Assembly: GCA_030581615.1 (NCBI GenBank)
Contig: JAKTTT010000008.1
Span: 310,001 to 374,000 of the forward strand
DNA: 64,000 bases
DNA from: Alloascoidea africana
Taxonomy: Eukaryota; Ascomycota; Alloascoideomycetes; Alloascoideales; Alloascoideaceae
Direction of reading: 5' to 3'
How positions within the stretch are numbered: position 1 is the stretch's first letter; each line of letters starts with the position of its first letter. A program made the position numbers and the translations under genes. This document shows, piece by piece, positions 31,901-43,350 of this stretch. Under the pieces are notes generated by a model. That model was not told the origin of the DNA. It saw only the letters and a program-made list of their open reading frames with translations, and did no database searches.

Positions 31901-33543
31901 GATTCAACACGACTGTTGCTACTGTTTCTGCCGTTGCTTCTTCCTCTGCTATTGTTACTCCATCGTCAATTGCCGGTGAGAGCCGCGTGCTTTCCTCTTT
32001 TGACAGTTCCGCTGTTCCATCATCCGGAGAGTATTCTTACATCTCTACTGTTTCTAGTGTCGTTCAAAGCACTTGTGTATCGGCCATTGTTACCGAGTAC
32101 ACAACGTTCTTGTCTCACGCTACAACTGTTACACAGGGTGAATCAGTCATTAGTGTGGAAGGCCCATCAACCGTAACTTTTTACCAAACCGCATATGCTA
32201 CCACCATTGAAGCTGTGACGGTCACTGTTCCTGTTACTATCGTGTCTACTATTGGAGGAAGCGAAACAACTGTCCCAGTTACTATTCCAGCTGTCACTGA
32301 ATCTTCGACAATCGTTTCTGGGTCGTCTATTGCAGGCGAAGCAAAGACTTTGTCAACTTTCAACAGTGCTGATGTTCCATCGAGCGGCGTTTACTCGTAT
32401 CTTTCCTCCGTTTCTAGCGTTGTTGTGAGCACCGCTACCTCTTCTGTTGTTAGTGAGAGCACTACTTTCGTTTCAAAAGCCACTACCCTCACCCAAGGTT
32501 CATCTACCGTCGTTGTTGCAGGCCCTTCAACTGTTACACTTTACAATACCGCCTATGTGACCAAAGTGAACGAAGTAACCGTAACTGTTCCTGTTACGAT
32601 TGTTTCTACTATCGGTGGAAGCGAGAGCACTGTCCTTGTTTCGAAGGAAGTTGAGGCCACCGCCGTTTCTACAACTACCACCAGCTCTGTTGCCACAATC
32701 ACTAGTGTTTCTGAATATGTTACTGAATCTGACGGAACAGTTGTCACGACGTCAACGGAAATCCCACAAGTTAAGACAATCATCATCACCATAACAGGTT
32801 CAGGAAGCGAGTCTGCAGTCGTACCAACAACAACTAGCTCTTTGTCTACAGTTACCAGCGTCTCAACTTTCCTAACCGAGTCTGATGGTACCGTTGTCAC
32901 AGGTTCCACTAGTGTTCAAAAGGTGTCTACTGTGATCGTTACAATTACTGGTGACGCTGCTATTTCTGCTGCCCCAACTGTTGTGGCGACTACCACTGCT
33001 GCAGGTTTGGGTTACACGACAACAATCTACGACTATTCAGTTGTCACTAGCGTGTACTACACCACGTATGTCAACGAATATGTTACTGAATACACCACAT
33101 ACTTTACCTCCGGTACGTTCAGCCAGGGATCTACAAGTGTAGTTGCGACAGCACCAACAACCATCACAGTCTTGAGCACTGCTTACTCCACAGCCACAGA
33201 AGCTCTTACAACCACTTTGTACAATACTATAGTTTCAACATTGACTACAAGCGCAATGTACGGAAATGATACTGTTCCAACTGTCGGATTGAATTTGAAC
33301 AGTTCCAATGGAACCAATAGTTCAGTGGATGCTAGATTGAGCACTGTAATTAGCACTGTGACTGGTTCATCATCAGGTTTGGTTGATCTTGCTAAGAGAT
33401 CGGTTTCCAGCAGCTCGTCGGCTACTGGCATCGCAAGTGTGGCCACACAGAGTACAGATGGAGGAATTTCGCAAAAATTCAATCTACCCACCACTGGTGG
33501 AATTGCATTTGTTGTTTTTGGATTTTTTGCAGTCTTGATGTAA
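28908..33543 (+). CDS. GPI-anchored Ser/Thr-rich cell-wall adhesin with tandem repeats (assembly gap inside)
   Basis: A secreted wall protein. It has an N-terminal signal peptide (MKFSFIGALAFSGATFA), then almost only Ser, Thr, Val, Ala and Gly, and a C-terminal hydrophobic tail (NLPTTGGIAFVVFGFFAVLM) preceded by small residues fit for GPI attachment. A Lys-Arg (LAKRS, about 33395) could be a kexin site. Repeat units contain VxTVYTTYCPA-TTLTQ, a pattern of yeast flocculin and PGA-type wall proteins. Units of 483 bases (161 codons) begin at 30006, 30489 and 30972. The last runs into 428 N (31148-31575). After the gap the frame resumes at 31576 in a different phase, which only shows that the gap length is not exact. 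Degenerate units follow to about 32660. No PA14 or lectin head is seen, so the ligand is unknown. Length varies with repeat number. Confidence 0.85.
30006..31147 (+). repeat. 483-bp tandem repeats in the adhesin
   Basis: Near-identical units at 30006-30488 and 30489-30971, with a third starting at 30972 and entering the gap. Each unit also holds a doubled 27-codon motif (NSTLSGTASTGAFGASNS), for example at 30408 and 30489. The near-identity suggests recent unequal exchange or conversion. Confidence 0.9.
31148..31575. other. Assembly gap (428 N)
   Basis: Undetermined bases inside the repeat part of the adhesin. The length is not consistent with an uninterrupted frame, so it is an estimate. 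Real repeat units are probably missing. Confidence 0.98.
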
Positions 33544-35447
33544 AAGACATGTGTTACTGATATTGCATTTTCTGTTCTAATGTTCTACTGCGGTTATAAA
33601 AGGTACAGAAACAAACATACGTGTGTTATGGATTTTTATTTACTTTTTGTTTTATTTACTTTTTTTTTGAAGTACTGAAATCATATTTTTAGTTCCTATT
33701 TCGAATACATCGTCATTGACTAAGTGAGGGAAATGAGTAGACACACAAAGTGATTAATATTTAATTAGGAGAGCCCGGGAATTTAGAAACCGTTAAGCGC
33801 ATAACTGGCATCTGCTGACCGTGGAGACAAATGGCTAATCAATCTGGACGTATAACTTTGTCAAACTTGCACTTGAAATATTAACTACAGAGTTCTGTAC
33901 AAAATTGGTAAAAGGAAGAGATGTTCCTTCCCGTAGCTGTGGCGTTTAATACGAATTACGCAATTAACGCTTGCTAACTATGGGCATCAAAGAGCTGACA
34001 GTTAAATACTGAGGAATCGTTTTTTGGTTTCTGTTCTTTTTCTTTTTATACTAAACTTTAATGGAACAGGTCGAATCAGATTGATTAACCAGGCTCTGCA
34101 AATTGAGTATGTTGTACAAATCACAATCTATTCCAAGGCTAATACGAACATACGTCTTCATTAACATAGATAATGGAGATAGACAGGAAATATGTAGCAG
34201 GGAAATGTAGTGAACACAAACGTAGGAGGATTGGAGGCAAGGGGCTTGGTGGCAACAAGAGGGAAAAGCAGTATAGTATTATTATGTTCCTTCAAGTTTC
34301 AAGAAAACAATTCCCTCTTTCGCGTCAGTTATAAGAAAGCTGATTTGCTCCTGTCTTGGTGTGCCGGGCAGATTTTGTACCAAATCATCTGTAAACTGGT
34401 GAAAGCCTTGTCACTACTAATTAACTCTTTGTTTCCTCAACCACATTCGCCGGTTTGATAGTTCCAGTGGAAGTACGGGAAATAGGTGTTGGATACGTTT
34501 GTCGAATAGACCATAGACTTCTGTTTTAGAGTTCTTGATTTGAACCTCTCAGAAGCTGTCACATGGAAGCCGCGAAGAAAAATCAAGTCCCTAGACTCAT
34601 CTGCCTAGGTAATTGGGTTAAAACAAAGGGGTTAGCAACTGTATTCGAGCTTATTATGCTTTCGGCGTTTAGAGTGTGTTCTTTATTCTCTTCCGAAGTG
34701 CTATTAGCTCTCGGCGAGTAGGTCAAGCTCCCACCATCAGCCTTTTTGGATGGTGATTTCACTCAAGTCCGACTTTCGATTATGCAGAAAAGAATGCTTA
34801 CCCGAGCAGGCACTATAATCTATGACTTGAGAGCATCTATTCAATAACTCCGGTGCCGAGTTTCCACGGCTAAGGAACAGAGCTAGGTAGAAAAGGTTGC
34901 ACTAGACGTTTTGCATGAATAGAGGGGTTCCGAAAGCGGTAATAATGCAGATTACGAACCTGCACTTTCCCTATATGTTTTGTACCGCTTTGGGCCTTTT
35001 CGCTTCTTTGCGTTTGAAGAAACCGGTCAGCCTGGCGTCCAAACACCCAAGAAACCTGGGCAAAATGCAGAATTTCAGCGGCCTTTTAAAACTCCTATTA
35101 GATACAAAGACAATCGGGTCAAAGTTGTACATGTACCCCGTTTGAATTAGAATTAACGCATCAATATTAGTTAGCCGGCTTCTATCAATATACCAGGCCC
35201 ACTCTCATCTTGCAATACTAGATAGTTATATTTATATAGTTGCCTATAGTAAATAAGTTTGGTTCCAGAACTACATGATTATGCTTCTGTTTTTACAATT
35301 CTCGCCTATTAGACAGCAGAATATTAACAGGCTAATCGCCTTGGTTAGCGTGCACTCTCATCCTCCCTTTGAACATCACCAACTATTCCATCCATTGCTT
35401 CCCATTAGATTCCCGGAATAAAACAAAACAAAACAAGAAGGAAATCA
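33544..35447. other. Intergenic region between the adhesin and the zinc-cluster gene
   Basis: 1.9 kb with no supported gene. Short frames (34210-34458, 34915-35145) look random. The start is T-rich (about 33640-33670), as expected of the adhesin 3' end. Confidence 0.5.
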
Positions 35448-38384
35448 ATGACGAGAGTTAGTAACACCTCCAAGGGAAATATTGCAAAAAGGGCTTGTCT
35501 TGCATGCAGAGTAAGAAAGATTCGTTGCGATGGGGTGCCTCCAGCTAATCCACTGTCAGGTTTTGCTATTGAGCCCTGCTCGAATTGTTTGGAACTAAAT
35601 ATTGATTGCTGCTACAAACAAAACATGAGAGGGAAAAAAAGAAAGCTGAGCCCCAGTCAGGTTTCAACATCATCGTTAAAAAGTAACGAAACGTCTATGC
35701 AACCTTCGTTCTCTTCATTAATGGAAAACAGTGCAATAAGAGCAACAGAAAACGAGATACCGCCAATAAAAACCGCCTCTCATAAACAGTTAGCTGGTGT
35801 TAATATTTGGGGAGAGATACAAGAAAAGTACTCAAGAGAACAAACAAACGGCCTTGACCATAGTTCTAATCCATGTCTGTATTTTGGTTCGATGAATAGG
35901 CCGTTGATAGACTCAGAAATAGCAACCAGAAACAACAATGATCTTCGAGAGTTCAGAAATACAAGTGCTATTCAATTAAGTAGCAATGAGCCTAGTGAAG
36001 TGTCAATTGTTGAATTCCAAAGACAAAATGGCCCGGAGAATGGCTTTTCATATCCAGAAATCAAGACAACAAGAAATGGAATGTCAAATGGAATTTTACC
36101 CAAACTAAATACAGAATCAGAAAATGGCGCTATAGACAGAGAAAAACCAAAGATAGTACTTCCACCTGTTAACTTCCTCCGGCAACAGGGAAACGCTCAA
36201 GGTCATTCTTCAGGATGGGAACCTACAAACAAGAGCATCGACTTTTTTAATGTGAACAACTCAAACAAGATGGTTCCTACAACTGCTCGTAACATTAATG
36301 CCACACCTTCTTTCCCCCCAAATTTTTCTATTTTCCCCGGAATTGGCAAAATGATGTTCAATCATTTAGGAATCCCCCACAAACCCATGGCAGCAACACT
36401 TAGTATACCCCCGGAGTTAGACGGCTATACCAGCTCGAACATGTCTAATTCTATACAGTTGGCATCAGAATCAACACTTTTATATTATGATTTGCCCAGC
36501 TGGGATATCCAAATGTACTTGATTGATGTGTACTACAAATACTTCCACGCGAATTGTGCTATATTGCCGCCAAAAAGACTCCTTTTGAGAAAGCTAGATT
36601 TGGAGCGAGATGCACCTATGCTCCATGCAATCTATTCTATATGTTACAGACATGCCACTTTGCTTGCCAACGATTTAACTTCTCATGACTATCTGGTTGA
36701 TCCACATTATTGGTTTTCCAGGGCTCAAAAATGCTGGCCAAAAAAGTCTGATAAAGTTCGAACTGTTCGGTGTCTCTTCTTTTTTGGCCTCTCAATGATG
36801 CTTTCTGGATTTCCTGTTCATTCTATGCAAATTTTTGAGCAGTGCTACTATGCGATAACTTCTTATCGACTGTTCTCTGAGGATGTCATGGATGAAGAGT
36901 TTAAAGTTGAGCCAGCGACGCTGGAGATTCTGCAAGAGCGTGAGAGTCTTATTCGATCAGTTTGGTTTCTTTGGAGGTTTAAGGTGACCTTTCTTTTGAA
37001 CAAAGGAAGACCCTATACACCACTTCCAGTGAGCATGCCCGATTTTTTTTCCAATCTGCCATTTCCAGTATGCGATTTGGATTGGGAAAATGAACTGATG
37101 TTGAGGCCGGTGAAGAAAGTGTATACAAAAGATACTTTGGAAGCTATTCTCAAGTATCAAGAAGCAGAAAGAGAGACGCCGCTTGATAATGGTGGAAATA
37201 TGTGTCAAAATACACAGCCTTCTTTGCTAACGTCGTATTCTGACATTCTATATGATCAGTCGCTGTTGTATACCAGCTCCAAAGTTTTACACGAGGTGAT
37301 GGAAGCAATTCTTTCCGAAAGAGCAATTTGGAAAAACAACAGAACTTCACTGATTTACTCCAAAATGGAACAATTCGAGAAGGTAATCAACCCTTTATTG
37401 AAAGTTATGCCTCCTGCGTTGGAGACCATTGATGCAAATTATTACAACACTATAGTTTCGGGCTTTGGATGCTCTGCGACTAAAGAAGATGAATTTACAG
37501 TCAACACAGTATACATCAATGCTGCTCTTATAGGAGCCAACGGCGAGTTACAAATAGCCCGCTTGATAATGTATAACGAAGTCTGTTTTGAGCTTTTCCC
37601 GATTCAGCTGGAACAGTATCGAGATGCACATGTGGTGTCAAGAACGTTAAACGTTTTTAAGCCATGGACCATGGTTCCAATCGACAAAGTTGTGGAATCT
37701 TTCAAAACGGCAGAAAAGATAAAAACAAACTCATTTTGGTTATGTTTAGAGGCTGCAAGCGGAATTCTGGATATAATTAACGAGGTTTCTAGAGTTAAAG
37801 ACAAAAATATAGTCACAACGTTTGGGCCAACCAATTTTGAACCCACAAAGTACCTACTGAGTACCATTGGTGATGATTCCAGCTTACCACCGTTTTGGTG
37901 GCTATGGGCTCGCAAACACAATATAGACTATTTCAACTTGTCGGTGAGCGAGTTTGAAGAGGCGGGGCAAGTATTTGAAATGAAAAAGATTGGAAACGTA
38001 TTTGGTGACATTGAAGGATCTATGAAAGGGAGAAAGAAAAAGAAGATTCCAGAGTTTCATCCAGATCATCTTTGGTATCACTTCCCGCCTTATTTTACCA
38101 GTTATTGCTCCCTGATCATTCCAATTTTCTTGTCATTTGCAATCATACACGATCACATAGTCAAAATTGGGTATGACCAGGGAAGTTTTCCTATATGGTT
38201 TCAACCATCATGTCAAATAAAAACTGAAATCGTTAGTAGCCTGTCGAGCAAGCTAATGATGGAAAAAGCAGAACGAGCACTAGAGTTTATAGAATTTATT
38301 TCAAGATTCTATCCAATTGTGGTTGAATCCAAAAGGCGGGCAAAAGATATGATTAACAATGTTATGAATTTGATAGGAGATTGA
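35448..38384 (+). CDS. Zn2Cys6 (Gal4-type) transcription factor
   Basis: Fungal zinc-cluster regulator of 978 residues. The DNA-binding cluster is at residues 14-52: CLACRVRKIRC, then CSNCLELNIDCCY, with six Cys spaced C-x2-C-x6-C-x16-C-x2-C-x6-C. The 16-residue loop between the third and fourth Cys is longer than usual (commonly 5-12). A basic GKKRKLSPS linker follows. A Ser/Asn-rich region is followed by a fungal-specific middle homology region from about residue 340 (DLPSWDIQMYLIDVYYKYFHANCAILPP is its start, a typical pattern, then LHAIYSICYRHATLL). No specific orthologue is recognised, so the target pathway is unknown. Single exon, first ATG used. It lies 1.9 kb after the adhesin in the same direction. 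Confidence 0.9.
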   Translation: MTRVSNTSKGNIAKRACLACRVRKIRCDGVPPANPLSGFAIEPCSNCLELNIDCCYKQNMRGKKRKLSPSQVSTSSLKSNETSMQPSFSSLMENSAIRATENEIPPIKTASHKQLAGVNIWGEIQEKYSREQTNGLDHSSNPCLYFGSMNRPLIDSEIATRNNNDLREFRNTSAIQLSSNEPSEVSIVEFQRQNGPENGFSYPEIKTTRNGMSNGILPKLNTESENGAIDREKPKIVLPPVNFLRQQGNAQGHSSGWEPTNKSIDFFNVNNSNKMVPTTARNINATPSFPPNFSIFPGIGKMMFNHLGIPHKPMAATLSIPPELDGYTSSNMSNSIQLASESTLLYYDLPSWDIQMYLIDVYYKYFHANCAILPPKRLLLRKLDLERDAPMLHAIYSICYRHATLLANDLTSHDYLVDPHYWFSRAQKCWPKKSDKVRTVRCLFFFGLSMMLSGFPVHSMQIFEQCYYAITSYRLFSEDVMDEEFKVEPATLEILQERESLIRSVWFLWRFKVTFLLNKGRPYTPLPVSMPDFFSNLPFPVCDLDWENELMLRPVKKVYTKDTLEAILKYQEAERETPLDNGGNMCQNTQPSLLTSYSDILYDQSLLYTSSKVLHEVMEAILSERAIWKNNRTSLIYSKMEQFEKVINPLLKVMPPALETIDANYYNTIVSGFGCSATKEDEFTVNTVYINAALIGANGELQIARLIMYNEVCFELFPIQLEQYRDAHVVSRTLNVFKPWTMVPIDKVVESFKTAEKIKTNSFWLCLEAASGILDIINEVSRVKDKNIVTTFGPTNFEPTKYLLSTIGDDSSLPPFWWLWARKHNIDYFNLSVSEFEEAGQVFEMKKIGNVFGDIEGSMKGRKKKKIPEFHPDHLWYHFPPYFTSYCSLIIPIFLSFAIIHDHIVKIGYDQGSFPIWFQPSCQIKTEIVSSLSSKLMMEKAERALEFIEFISRFYPIVVESKRRAKDMINNVMNLIGD

Positions 38385-38662
38385 AAATAAACATGGATTT
38401 TAGAGGTTTTGTAACTAGGCTATAATTTTGAAGCTCCTGCAATATTGTCACTGATTTGCAAATACTTATAAAGATCTTTCTCATAGCTGGCGGGTGAAAA
38501 TTTGAAAGAATATGAATAAATTGCTACAAAAATGACTATATCTAAACATAAACTTTCATGATTAACATTATACAAACTCATGGTTCTCATTTCCCCTTTT
38601 TTTTTGTCAAGTTTTTGTTTGTCTTTCTTTTTTTGCCGTTTTATAATCATTTATAGCAAAAG

Positions 38663-39875
38663 TTACTCAGCATGTTCGATTTTCTCAATTTTTCCTTGAG
38701 CCTTGCTTTCACCGCTCACTCCTACAAGAACTATTTTCTCGATCGAGGTGTGGTTATCCTCATCATCACCATCAAAGAAAAGAACCAGCGAGCCTATATT
38801 CTGGAACTTTACATACCGTAGCTTTACCTCAATCCAACCTTTTGCATCAGGCTGTTGCTCTGAAAGATCTATTTTCTGGACTGGGGTTCCATCCGTGGCA
38901 TCATCAAACGAGATCACTCCTGCTGTATTGGCCCAGATTTTGAGCAGATTTGGAGCCTGCAATTCGTCATCGGGACATTCCTGTTCATCAGAATCGTCCG
39001 CATCGTTATCTTCGGCTTTTCCTTTGGAATTGATGCTTTGCAACTTTAAGAGGATGGACAGTACTTTCACATGGTTATGAAGAGGTATGTATAACAAAAT
39101 TTGAGAATCAGCATCTGAGACGAAAGTATTTCCCAAACTTTCCATATCAAACAAGCTGGCAAAACCTGGATCAGCATTTTTCTTTTTATACAGTGGAACA
39201 ATGTTTAACCCTTCGACTTGTGTTTTGTCAATCAGAGAGTTAAGGGTTTCGTATCCACTAGGAACATAATGATCAACATTAATGATTGAAGAGTTGCTGG
39301 AGGAAGCGGGTGTACTTCCTGAAGCCCCAGCCTTTTGGGCACTTGGCGCTCGAGCTGATAGTTCCGAAATTTCTTTCGAGATTTGAGGGAATGAAGCACC
39401 AGTTACACGTGAGACCTCTTTCCCATTGTGCAGGAAACAAAAGGTTGGACTAAATTCATAAATCATGGTCAGAATAATTTTTTCCCCGTTTAAATGTCTC
39501 AGTTGGAGATCTCAATTTATTAGTAACACATACACCGCAGAGACCTGGTATTCTTTGGCAAGATCTTTATGCTGGTCAATGTCAATTTTCACGATTTGCA
39601 CGTTATTGTATTGTTCACCGAGCCTCTCCACTAATGGAGCGATTCCATTACAGGGCCCTAAATTCTAGTTAGTGGATGATCTTCATACACAGGGGACACG
39701 AATCACGATGGCATGGCAAGGACAAATGGAACAAGTCCAGAACGCCACAACTCAGGTGATCGGTAAACTGTATAGACATACCGCACCATGATGCTGTGAA
39801 ATTGGCCACTAGGAGTGTATTCGAGCTCACAAAGCTCTTGAATTCTGCTTTTGATTTGATGTAGTGAATTGCCAT
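38663..39875 (-). CDS. Thioredoxin-PITH protein (TXNL1/Txl1-like, 3 exons)
   Basis: Exons on the minus strand are 39875-39782, 39657-39534 and 39449-38663, giving 334 residues. The N-terminal thioredoxin domain (MAIHYIKSKAEFKSFV, then NFTASWCGPCNGIAP, VKIDIDQHKDLAKEYQVSAVPTF) has the CGPC redox pair. A Ser-rich linker leads to a PITH domain from about residue 155 (LNSLIDKTQVEGLN, IPLHNHVKVLSILLKLQ, GWIEVKLRYVKFQNIGSLVLFF). The same architecture occurs in human TXNL1 and S. pombe Txl1, which bind the 26S proteasome. S. cerevisiae lacks such a protein. Intron 1 (124 bases, GTATGT, CACTAACTAG, ATTTAG) interrupts the Gly codon of CGPC. Intron 2 (84 bases) restores SAV/PTF. Three separate ORFs here are one gene. 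Confidence 0.92.
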
Positions 39876-40144
39876 TGTCTATTGAGATCAGCTTGAACCA
39901 CAAACACTGTTGGAGAGCGCAAAAGGAAAGTCAGAGTAAAACAGTGAATATTCAAAAGATACACTAGGAACAGATTCTTCCGTGTCTCTTATAGGCGAAG
40001 AAATAAGGAAAAGCTGAAAGTGAAAGGTTATGGTTCTACAACAACCAAACTGCGAAAGGTGTTTGGATGAACCAGAATCCACTAGCTCTATGATCTAAAT
40101 CCCATTAAACATTCCATGAATTAAAGATGGCTCCTATTCTACTT

Positions 40145-41145
40145 CTAACTGGACCCTAATCGCTGATATCCAACCTGCCTCCCGCTGCGTGGGAAATATC
40201 GACTAATGTTCAGTCTTGACGGCGTATTGGCCCGGCCACGAGCTGTCCTTACACAATTCACCAGCATTTTCCAAGAATTTGAGCAGACGCGCTGAATATT
40301 TCCGCTTATCCAAATGGTTCCTGCAATCGCAAACCCTGTGTAGCCATCTCCTTCTGTATCCAGTAGCTTGGCAGATTCGCCTGCGGTGTGAACAGGTCCT
40401 TGCCTAAGTGTTTGGCTTGGAAGTTCTGTGAATCGAAGTGCAAACATACAGAGCTGGAAAACCAGAACTAGGACATCGTTAAGTACCAGCGAAGTTCGTG
40501 AGCTTAGCGTGGTGTCTAGGGGCAGTATCCATTAGTGATTTTGCCATAGATTTCATAGATCAGAAACATACCTTCTCCTATTATCTCAAGTGTTGCTCCT
40601 CCATGAACAAAACCCCTGGAAGCCTCGTCAGCTATAGCTGGGCCATATATTAAATGCACAATCATAGAGATCAGACCGCAAAGAACCAGCGCCCAGAAGA
40701 TTGATGACACTTCGACATGCTGAGCCTGGATCACTCTGTTTGAGAGAAAAGTCAAATGAACGAGGCTTTTAATAAAGAGAAGTAGAAATGAACAGCTTTA
40801 ATTTTGACCCAACAATGTTAGTGGATTGGCCACATTTAGACTTGCCACAGAAAAACTCGCTTTCAACTCCAGTCTCACTTACTCTCTCCAATAAATTAGA
40901 AATAAATAGGAAAATGCCATGGTATCAAAAGCACTTATCAGTTGCTCCTGGAAGTCGCTCTTTTTCTTCTTGAGTGTACTCATAGAGTACATCTGGAATT
41001 CCAAATGGGGCATGTTGGTAAGCACGTCATACACGGGGGGAGCATTTGGAAAAGCTCCAGGCATTGGTATCATGTTAGCATGATATATTGGGGGATTAAG
41101 ATGAGTATCAGGCGGGAGGACAGAATCATGATTGCGTGAAAGCAT
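40145..41145 (-). CDS. DUF1746 membrane protein, Dsc4/Vld1-like (3 exons)
   Basis: Exons on the minus strand are 41145-40883, 40735-40572 and 40515-40145, giving 265 residues. The first intron (147 bases) has donor GTAAGT and acceptor AAACAG. The second (56 bases) has GTATGT, CACTAAT and CCCTAG. Two hydrophobic segments appear: SIFWALVLCGLISMIVHLIYG and, after splicing, SLVLNDVLVLVFQLCMFALRF. Between them is FVHGGATLEIIGEGD. The HGG-x-x-x-x-IGE plus LNDVLVLVFQL pattern is that of DUF1746, found in S. pombe Dsc4 and S. cerevisiae Vld1, which anchor the Golgi/vacuole Dsc ubiquitin ligase. The family is assigned from memory of this pattern. The exon joins are supported by frame and splice signals. 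It lies between PAB1 and the thioredoxin-PITH gene on the same strand. Confidence 0.75.
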
Positions 41146-41415
41146 CTTTTATCAGAGCCACTGACCGTTTCAAGAATTCCGGAACCCGCGCTCCAATGTT
41201 ACGGCCATTGAATAAATACTGTCTCAATCTCTACATTAACCAAAGAGCAACTACTGTAATCTACAATAAATTCTAGCATTCCAAACCATTAAAATTTGTC
41301 AACAGTAAAAATAATAATATAATATAAAAAGGGAACAACAGGCAAAAAAAAAAAAACGCGAGAAAGGTATAAAAAAACGTCAGCAACCCTCATATACACA
41401 TCTCTTCCCAATTCT

Positions 41416-43350
41416 CTAGTTGGCAGGAGCAGGAGCAGGGGCAGGGGCACCACCTTCAATAGGTACACCAGCCTCTCTCTGACTATTGATGAATTCTTCA
41501 TAGGCCGAGAAAGCCTCGTCAAATCTGGACTTGAAGAGCTCTTCGTCATCAAGTAAAGCAAGAATCTCGTTATTGTCCAAATCAAGCATCATTCCAGTGA
41601 TCTTTCCAGCAACAGTAGGATCTTGTTGGACTTTTTCGTAGGTGAAGACCTTAGGATACAAGCTCTCGCCCAAGATTCTCTTTTGTTGGTCTGGGGGGAG
41701 AGTAGGGAGAGTAGCAGCCAAAGTCTCATCTCTAGGAGGACCAGTAGGTCTGCCACCGTTCTTTCCACCACGACCAGGGTAGCTATTATAGCCGCCTCTG
41801 TGGTTGGCATGGTTGTTGCGGCCTTGATTCTGGTAATCGTAGACCGGGGGAGCACCGTAGACGGGCACTGGGGGTTGTCCAGCGGGAGCAGGTCCGCGCC
41901 ATTGGCCCTGTGGAGGAGGGATACCTTGGCCGCGAGGAGGTCCTTGCTGGAACATCTGAGGGTTGGCGCCATAAGGAATTGGAGCCTGGGCGCCTGGAGG
42001 AAGGAAACCGGGTTGCTGCCCGTAGAAGATGGGAGGAGCAAACTGGTTAGGCATGTTGGTAGCCTGTTGAATTCTCAACTGGTTTCTGGCCTGAATCTGT
42101 TGCTCCAATTGGCTTCGGCGATCATCTTTTCTTTGGGCGAGGGCAACATAGAGAGGCTTGCCGGCAACCATTCGTTGTGACATCTCGGTGAGAGCCTTGG
42201 AAGCCTCCTCTGGGGAAGAGAAGCAAACAAAGCCGAATCCCTTGGATTTTCCATTGTCGTCAGTCATAATCTTGGCCGAGGTAATGGTACCGAAAGAAGA
42301 AAACTCTTCACGCAGTTTATCGTCATCGATGCTATCATCAAGGTTCTTGATAAACAAGTTGACTCCTTGGTATTTGCTGAGTTTTTCCAACCTAGCAGCT
42401 TCATGCTGTTTTTTGAGTTCCTCTTGTCTCTCGTATTTCTTTTGGGCACGTCCAACATACAGTAGCTTGCCCTTGAACTCGAGTTCGTTCAGCGCTTCAA
42501 CAGCAGCGGCAGCGGCTTCATGGGATTCGTAGTTGACAAACCCAAATCCCCTTGATTTACCGTCCTCATCACGAGAAATTGCCACTGAGGTGGTTTTACC
42601 GTACTTGTCAAACAATTCAGCAAACTCTTCATCGGTAACTTCAGAATCAATGTTCTTAACGTAGACATTGGTGAAATTGGCCTTGAGGGCCTCAAACTTG
42701 GAAAGTCGGTCCTTTCTGGGAATGTGTGGGCCGACAAAGACTTCCTTGTTGTTCAAAAGCATACCATTGACATTCTGAATGGCGGCTTGTGCAGCCTCAG
42801 CGGTCTCGTAATGAACAAAGCCAAATCCTTTAGAGTTTCCAAAGTTGTCAGTTGCCACCTTGCAAGACAAAATCTTTCCGAACGCAGAAAAGGTATCGTG
42901 TAAAGCCTTGTTATCGATGATAGGATCCAAGTTCTTGATAAAAATGTTGCCCTCGCCAGTTTTTCTGCGAGAAGGATCCCTCTGGGACCACATAATACGG
43001 CAAGGGATCCCTTTGATGGGGGTGTAGTTGAGCTCCTCAATGGCGCGTTCACCATCAGCTACAGAGTGGAAATTGACATAGGCGTATCCGAGAGACCTTT
43101 TGGTGACAGCATCACGGCAGACACGAATCGAGGAAACCTGACCAATGGGGGAGAAAAACTCAAAAAGAACAGCCTCATTGACGTCGAGGTGAAGCTCACC
43201 AACGTAAAGGGAAGCGGAAACTTCAGCAACAGCTGGCGCAGTGGCCTCCGAACCTTCAACGGGGGTTTCTCCAGCAGAAGACTCATCAGCTGGATTACTG
43301 ATGGAGAGTTTTTCGAGGGCTTGCTCGGCAGCGGCAACAGCGTCGGTCAT
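41416..43350 (-). CDS. PAB1: Poly(A)-binding protein Pab1
   Basis: Cytoplasmic poly(A)-binding protein that links mRNA tails to eIF4G and to deadenylation. It has 644 residues. Four RRM domains are visible in order: RRM1 from about 47 ([30 protein letters not shown]), RRM2 from about 137 ([22 protein letters not shown]), RRM3 from about 229 ([25 protein letters not shown]) and RRM4 from about 332 ([25 protein letters not shown]). A Pro/Gln/Gly-rich linker is followed by the MLLE domain near residue 560 ([31 protein letters not shown]). Single exon. The upstream minus strand carries A-rich tracts about 140-170 bases before the ATG. Confidence 0.98.
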   Translation of the reverse strand: MTDAVAAAEQALEKLSISNPADESSAGETPVEGSEATAPAVAEVSASLYVGELHLDVNEAVLFEFFSPIGQVSSIRVCRDAVTKRSLGYAYVNFHSVADGERAIEELNYTPIKGIPCRIMWSQRDPSRRKTGEGNIFIKNLDPIIDNKALHDTFSAFGKILSCKVATDNFGNSKGFGFVHYETAEAAQAAIQNVNGMLLNNKEVFVGPHIPRKDRLSKFEALKANFTNVYVKNIDSEVTDEEFAELFDKYGKTTSVAISRDEDGKSRGFGFVNYESHEAAAAAVEALNELEFKGKLLYVGRAQKKYERQEELKKQHEAARLEKLSKYQGVNLFIKNLDDSIDDDKLREEFSSFGTITSAKIMTDDNGKSKGFGFVCFSSPEEASKALTEMSQRMVAGKPLYVALAQRKDDRRSQLEQQIQARNQLRIQQATNMPNQFAPPIFYGQQPGFLPPGAQAPIPYGANPQMFQQGPPRGQGIPPPQGQWRGPAPAGQPPVPVYGAPPVYDYQNQGRNNHANHRGGYNSYPGRGGKNGGRPTGPPRDETLAATLPTLPPDQQKRILGESLYPKVFTYEKVQQDPTVAGKITGMMLDLDNNEILALLDDEELFKSRFDEAFSAYEEFINSQREAGVPIEGGAPAPAPAPAN

